Positions 61,082 to 64,000 of a stretch of DNA of 64,000 nt are shown piece after piece (positions within the stretch are counted from its first letter, which is position 1; each line of letters starts with the position of its first letter). The notes below the pieces were generated by a model. The model searched no databases. It was not told where the DNA came from and saw nothing but the letters and a program-made list of their open reading frames with translations. The translations under genes and the position numbers were made by a program. Source of the DNA: Clostridium fermenticellae (GTDB lineage: Bacteria; Bacillota; Clostridia; Clostridiales; Clostridiaceae); contig NZ_CP032416.1 in NCBI RefSeq assembly GCF_003600355.1, positions 1,632,183-1,696,182 on the forward strand. Direction: 5' to 3'.

Positions 61082-61101
61082 ATAATAATATCAATAAAAA
61101 T

Positions 61102-61130
61102 GCAGCCTATTCTCAATAGAATTGGGCTGC
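61102..61130 (-). terminator. Terminator after the MarR gene
   Basis: On the minus strand GCAGCCCAATTCT-ATTG-AGAATAGGCTGC is followed by ATTTTTATT, directly downstream of the marR stop codon. Confidence 0.75.
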
Positions 61131-61147
61131 CTATGATTTTATCTTCA

Positions 61148-61633
61148 TTATTCAAAATCATTTCCATTTGTTATATCCACCCCTAACTTCTTTATCTCCG
61201 CATCCAAATGTCTGCTATACTCTTCCACGAAGTTAAGTACACTGTCAAATTGTTCATCGGTTATTTTATCAAATACAACCTTATCCCGCTCTTGAAACTC
61301 TTTGTGCAGTTTTTCATGAATTTCATAAATTTCTTTTCCCTGCCCGGTGAGCCTAAAATAAATTTCTTTCTTATTATCCGTCTTCTGATAACTTTCGATA
61401 GCACCTTTTTTTATAAGCTTCTTGGTTATTTTGCTTATAGCACCTCTTGTCATATAAAAGGACTCCGCAAGTTTTGTAACATTAGAATCTACATTTCTTC
61501 CAATGTATTCTATACAATGTACTTCAGAAGACTTATAACCTTTAAATTTGTCTTTCATCTTAAACTTGTCAAGCGAAGCTCTCTTGTTTAATAAGTTCCT
61601 AAAACTCGTTATGACTTGTTCTTCTTTATTCAT
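61148..61633 (-). CDS. MarR-family transcriptional regulator
   Basis: About 161 aa. The winged helix is visible as NVTKLAESFYMTRGAISKIT, then KKLIKKGAIESYQKTDNKKE and an IYFRLTGQGKEI wing, followed by C-terminal dimerisation helices. MarR proteins repress nearby genes and release on binding small phenolic or redox ligands. The reductase gene, transcribed in the same direction from its own promoter, is the likely target. The ATG at 61633 lies 7 bp from GGGAGG; the GTG 5 codons earlier overlaps that site. Confidence 0.88.
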   Translation of the reverse strand: MNKEEQVITSFRNLLNKRASLDKFKMKDKFKGYKSSEVHCIEYIGRNVDSNVTKLAESFYMTRGAISKITKKLIKKGAIESYQKTDNKKEIYFRLTGQGKEIYEIHEKLHKEFQERDKVVFDKITDEQFDSVLNFVEEYSRHLDAEIKKLGVDITNGNDFE

Positions 61634-61852
61634 GCATTGTCCTCCCACTCATTGATTCATTTAATCTACATTTCCCAGACAATTATAATTCACGAATTAT
61701 AATATTAATTATTCTTAAAAAATACTATTGGATCTCCTAGATTTGCATGGTTTATTATGTCTAATTGTACACTATTGTATTAATTTTAGTAAAGTATTAC
61801 AATGTGTGTATGCAATCAAAATATATTTAAATAAATGAGGAGATTTAAAATT

Positions 61853-63334
61853 ATGGAGTACACAAAAAATTTTGACATAAGAAATGGTAGAAACCTTACC
61901 ATGCTGGTTGATTTTTACGAATTCACTATGGGCAACGGCTACCTTAAAAGCAATGCTCAAAATACCATAGCTTATTTCGATATGTTTTTTAGGAGAATCC
62001 CGGACAATGGTGGCTACTGCATTATGGCTGGTGTACAACAGGTAATCGAATACTTGTCAAACTTAAAGTTTTCTGAAGATGATATTGAATATTTAAGATG
62101 TAAGCATATGTTTTCAAAGAAATTTTTGGACTACTTGCGAAATTTTGAATTTTGTTGTGATGTTTGGGCAATACCAGAAGGAAATCCTGTATTTCCAAAT
62201 GAACCTTTGATTACTGTAAGAGGTCCAGCTATTCAAGCTCAGCTTGTAGAAACTATGATTTTACTAACAATAAATCATCAAACTCTAATTGCTACAAAAG
62301 CAAATAGAATTTGCAGTGCTGCTAAAGGACGCCCAGTTATGGAATTTGGATCAAGAAGAGCTCAAGGATATGATGGAGCTATATACGGTGCAAGAGCCGC
62401 TGTAATAGGAGGATGTTCTTCAACTGCATGTACCATTTCCGAAGAAATGTTTGGTATTCCAGCTACAGGTACCATGGCTCACAGTTGGATACAATTATTT
62501 AACAATGAATATGAAGCTTTTAAAGAATGGGCAAATGTATATCCTGATAATTGTATACTTCTAGTTGATACTTATAACGTTTTAAAATCCGGACTGCCAA
62601 ATGCAATAAAGATATTTAAAGATGTACTCATACCAAATGGACATAAACCTAAAGGAATTAGAATAGATAGTGGTGATATAACTTATCTTACTAAAAAATG
62701 CAGAGAAATATTAGATGAAGCTGGTCTTCCAGAAGTACAAATAGTAATATCAAATTCGCTTGATGAATTCATCATTAGCGACGTATTAAGTCAAGGAGCT
62801 CAAATAAACTCTTTTGGCGTTGGTGAAAGACTTATAACTGCAAAATCAGAACCCGTATTTGGCGGTGTCTATAAACTTACTGCCATTGAAGACAAAAACG
62901 GTAAAATAATACCTAAAATTAAGATAAGTGAAAATGAAGAAAAAATAACAAATCCAGGTTTTAAAAAAATATATAGAATATTTGATAAAAAAGACGGCAA
63001 AGCCATTGCTGACCTAATTACACTTAATGACGAAATAATAGATGAAAATCAGACACTTGAACTATTTGATCCAGTATTCACATGGAAGAAGAAAAGAATT
63101 AAAAATTTCTACGCTAAGGAATTGATGGTTCAAATATTCGATAAAGGTAAACTCGTATATGAAAGTCCAGACGTTATGGATATAAAAAACTTCGCCAAAA
63201 AAGAAACTGAAAGGATGTGGCCAGAGGTTTTAAGGTTTGAAAATCCCCATCATTACTATGTAGATTTATCTCAAGGCCTTTGGGAATTAAAACAAACCCT
63301 TCTTAGAAGATATTCATCAAATTATGAAGAATAA
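61853..63334 (+). CDS. pncB: Nicotinate phosphoribosyltransferase
   Basis: 493 aa. It converts nicotinate, PRPP and ATP to nicotinate mononucleotide in NAD salvage. The N-terminus GRNLTMLVDFYEFTMGNGYL, the GSRRAQGYDGAIYGARAA segment, GTMAHSWIQLF and LLVDTYNVLKSGLPNAI are family hallmarks, as is the GIRIDSGDI phosphate-binding strand. I start at the ATG at 61853, 10 bp from GAGGAG; the frame open to 61835 would place the ribosome site inside the gene. A full palindromic repeat begins 3 bp after its stop codon. Confidence 0.93.
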   Translation: MEYTKNFDIRNGRNLTMLVDFYEFTMGNGYLKSNAQNTIAYFDMFFRRIPDNGGYCIMAGVQQVIEYLSNLKFSEDDIEYLRCKHMFSKKFLDYLRNFEFCCDVWAIPEGNPVFPNEPLITVRGPAIQAQLVETMILLTINHQTLIATKANRICSAAKGRPVMEFGSRRAQGYDGAIYGARAAVIGGCSSTACTISEEMFGIPATGTMAHSWIQLFNNEYEAFKEWANVYPDNCILLVDTYNVLKSGLPNAIKIFKDVLIPNGHKPKGIRIDSGDITYLTKKCREILDEAGLPEVQIVISNSLDEFIISDVLSQGAQINSFGVGERLITAKSEPVFGGVYKLTAIEDKNGKIIPKIKISENEEKITNPGFKKIYRIFDKKDGKAIADLITLNDEIIDENQTLELFDPVFTWKKKRIKNFYAKELMVQIFDKGKLVYESPDVMDIKNFAKKETERMWPEVLRFENPHHYYVDLSQGLWELKQTLLRRYSSNYEE

Positions 63335-63336
63335 TT

Positions 63337-63597
63337 TATAGGGTTTGTAAATGAAAGCTTAACCTATGCGCAGGTCGGGATTTCCAAAATACGTCACGTA
63401 AAAAATTTCTAGTAAATCTAAGCTTGCATTCATAAAAATCTAAGCGGATTATATAAACTCGCTTTGCTCAGACATATATAATCCACTAAGATTTTCAAGA
63501 ACGCTTCGCTAAGACTTACTACAAAATTTTTTAATGTGTCTAAATTTTAGAAATCCCGACCTGCGCATAGGTTAAGCTTTCATTTACAAACCCCATA
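63337..63597. repeat. Full-length palindromic repeat (copy F), opposite orientation to A and D
   Basis: 261 bp. The outer arms (AAATGAAAGCTTAACCTATG then CGCAGGTCGGGATTTC) are almost perfectly complementary over 47 bp. The centre read on the minus strand has AAGTCTTAGCGAAGCG, AATCTTAGTGGATTATATAT and the loop TGTCTGAGCAAAGCGAGTT. It starts 3 bp after the pncB stop codon and could act as its terminator. Confidence 0.85.
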
Positions 63598-63712
63598 CGC
63601 GTAGAGCTAATACAATTAATTCCAATCTGCAGGAGGAAGGTAATAATCCATCTAATTTACTAAACCTTTTAGTGAACTTAGTATCTACTGCTATTTTATT
63701 TATATTTTTCCC

Positions 63713-63772
63713 TTAAATATCACTAGTAATTCTTTCTAATTTGTGCATACTACCTACTGTATTGTTTTTCAT
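63713..63772 (-). CDS. Possible 19-codon small ORF
   Basis: ATG with a very good ribosome site (AAGGAGTGATCTTT), encoding MKNNTVGSMHKLERITSDI. After its stop, another frame stays open for about 40 codons (KIAVDTKFTKRFSKLDGLL and on), which would fit a frameshifted remnant of a longer gene. The ribosome site lies inside a strong hairpin. I cannot name a family; it may be a decayed peptide gene or chance. Confidence 0.25.
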   Translation of the reverse strand: MKNNTVGSMHKLERITSDI

Positions 63773-63817
63773 AAAGATCACTCCTTGTTTTTTTATTTAC
63801 CTTTAGGAGTGACCTTT
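63773..63817. terminator. Hairpin, plus-strand terminator-like
   Basis: AAAGATCACTCCT and AGGAGTGACCTTT form a stem with a T-run on the plus strand. On the minus strand the same stem would hide the ribosome site of the small ORF at 63713-63772. Confidence 0.65.
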
Positions 63818-63883
63818 TTTATTTATTTTATAACTGTAAATTTAATTACCCGGTACTAAATTTTGGCTTAACTTTACGCTCAT

Positions 63884-63966
63884 GGGGTTTGTAATTCCAG
63901 CTCTTACGGGGTTGCCGTCAGGCTTCAGTGGAGATCGGCAGGGTTTTGTCGGAATTACCATGGGTT
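63884..63966. repeat. Possible diverged copy of the palindromic repeat (copy H)
   Basis: GGGTTTGTAATTCCAGC at 63885 matches the family end, and GGAATTACCATGGG near 63950 could be the other end. The interior is GC-richer and unlike the other copies. The rest of the window end (to 64000) shows no gene. Confidence 0.35.
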
Positions 63967-64000
63967 AGTTGTCGGATACAATTGTATCTACAAAATTCTT

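Overview
The window comes from a low-GC Firmicute, almost certainly Clostridium sensu stricto. It is AT-rich, uses Clostridium-type Shine-Dalgarno sites with frequent TTG and GTG starts, and carries a clostridial 16S-23S-5S operon, a collagen-like protein of the spore-surface type and a choline-lyase microcompartment. I cannot fix the species from the sequence alone.

Layout. (1) 1-16.5 kb is mostly ordinary chromosome: a penicillin-binding-protein-like serine hydrolase, adenine deaminase, a broken MocR-type regulator, two small envelope proteins, a DEDDh exonuclease, QueH, malic enzyme, an ABC-F ATPase, an MFS exporter and a SWIM/SNF2 helicase. (2) 16.6-33.9 kb, all on the minus strand, is a glycyl-radical-enzyme microcompartment locus for choline (GRM1 type). 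Transcription begins at two tandem DMT transporters and runs through an 88-aa protein, two BMC-H shell proteins, an aldehyde-dehydrogenase homologue, CutC, CutD, a relic of eutP, a EutT-like protein, EutJ, a permuted BMC protein, EutN, EutQ, a long BMC-H protein, an active-looking aldehyde dehydrogenase, PduL and a last BMC-H. A MerR regulator and an iron alcohol dehydrogenase lie just upstream. Choline would be split to trimethylamine and acetaldehyde inside the shell, and acetaldehyde would go to ethanol or through acetyl-CoA to acetyl-phosphate. The promoter has a 20-bp spacer occupied by a perfect palindrome, the typical layout of a MerR-activated promoter. (3) 34-40.4 kb holds a collagen-like protein, PepF, a second ABC-F protein and a HAD phosphatase. 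(4) 40.4-45.9 kb is an rRNA operon on the minus strand with no tRNA in its spacers. (5) 46-57 kb holds LarC, a DUF1858 protein and a seven-gene minus-strand exopolysaccharide operon: BcsA-like synthase, BcsB-like protein, DUF2334 protein, a degenerate GGDEF membrane protein that keeps an RxxD site, a polytopic protein, a methyltransferase and a GtrB-like glycosyltransferase. (6) 57-64 kb holds a DsbA-like lipoprotein, a UvrD-type helicase, a flavodoxin-fold reductase with a MarR regulator, and nicotinate phosphoribosyltransferase.

Scattered between genes is a family of long palindromic repeats. Full copies are about 260 bp. Within a copy the two arms match each other, although the arm sequence differs between copies, and a short apical-loop motif is conserved. 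One diverged copy sits at the broken end of the MocR pseudogene.

The observations I rate highest are the covarying palindrome family, the aldehyde-dehydrogenase homologue in the choline compartment that has lost both its catalytic Asn and Cys, and the PelD/PssE-like candidate c-di-GMP receptor in the polysaccharide operon.
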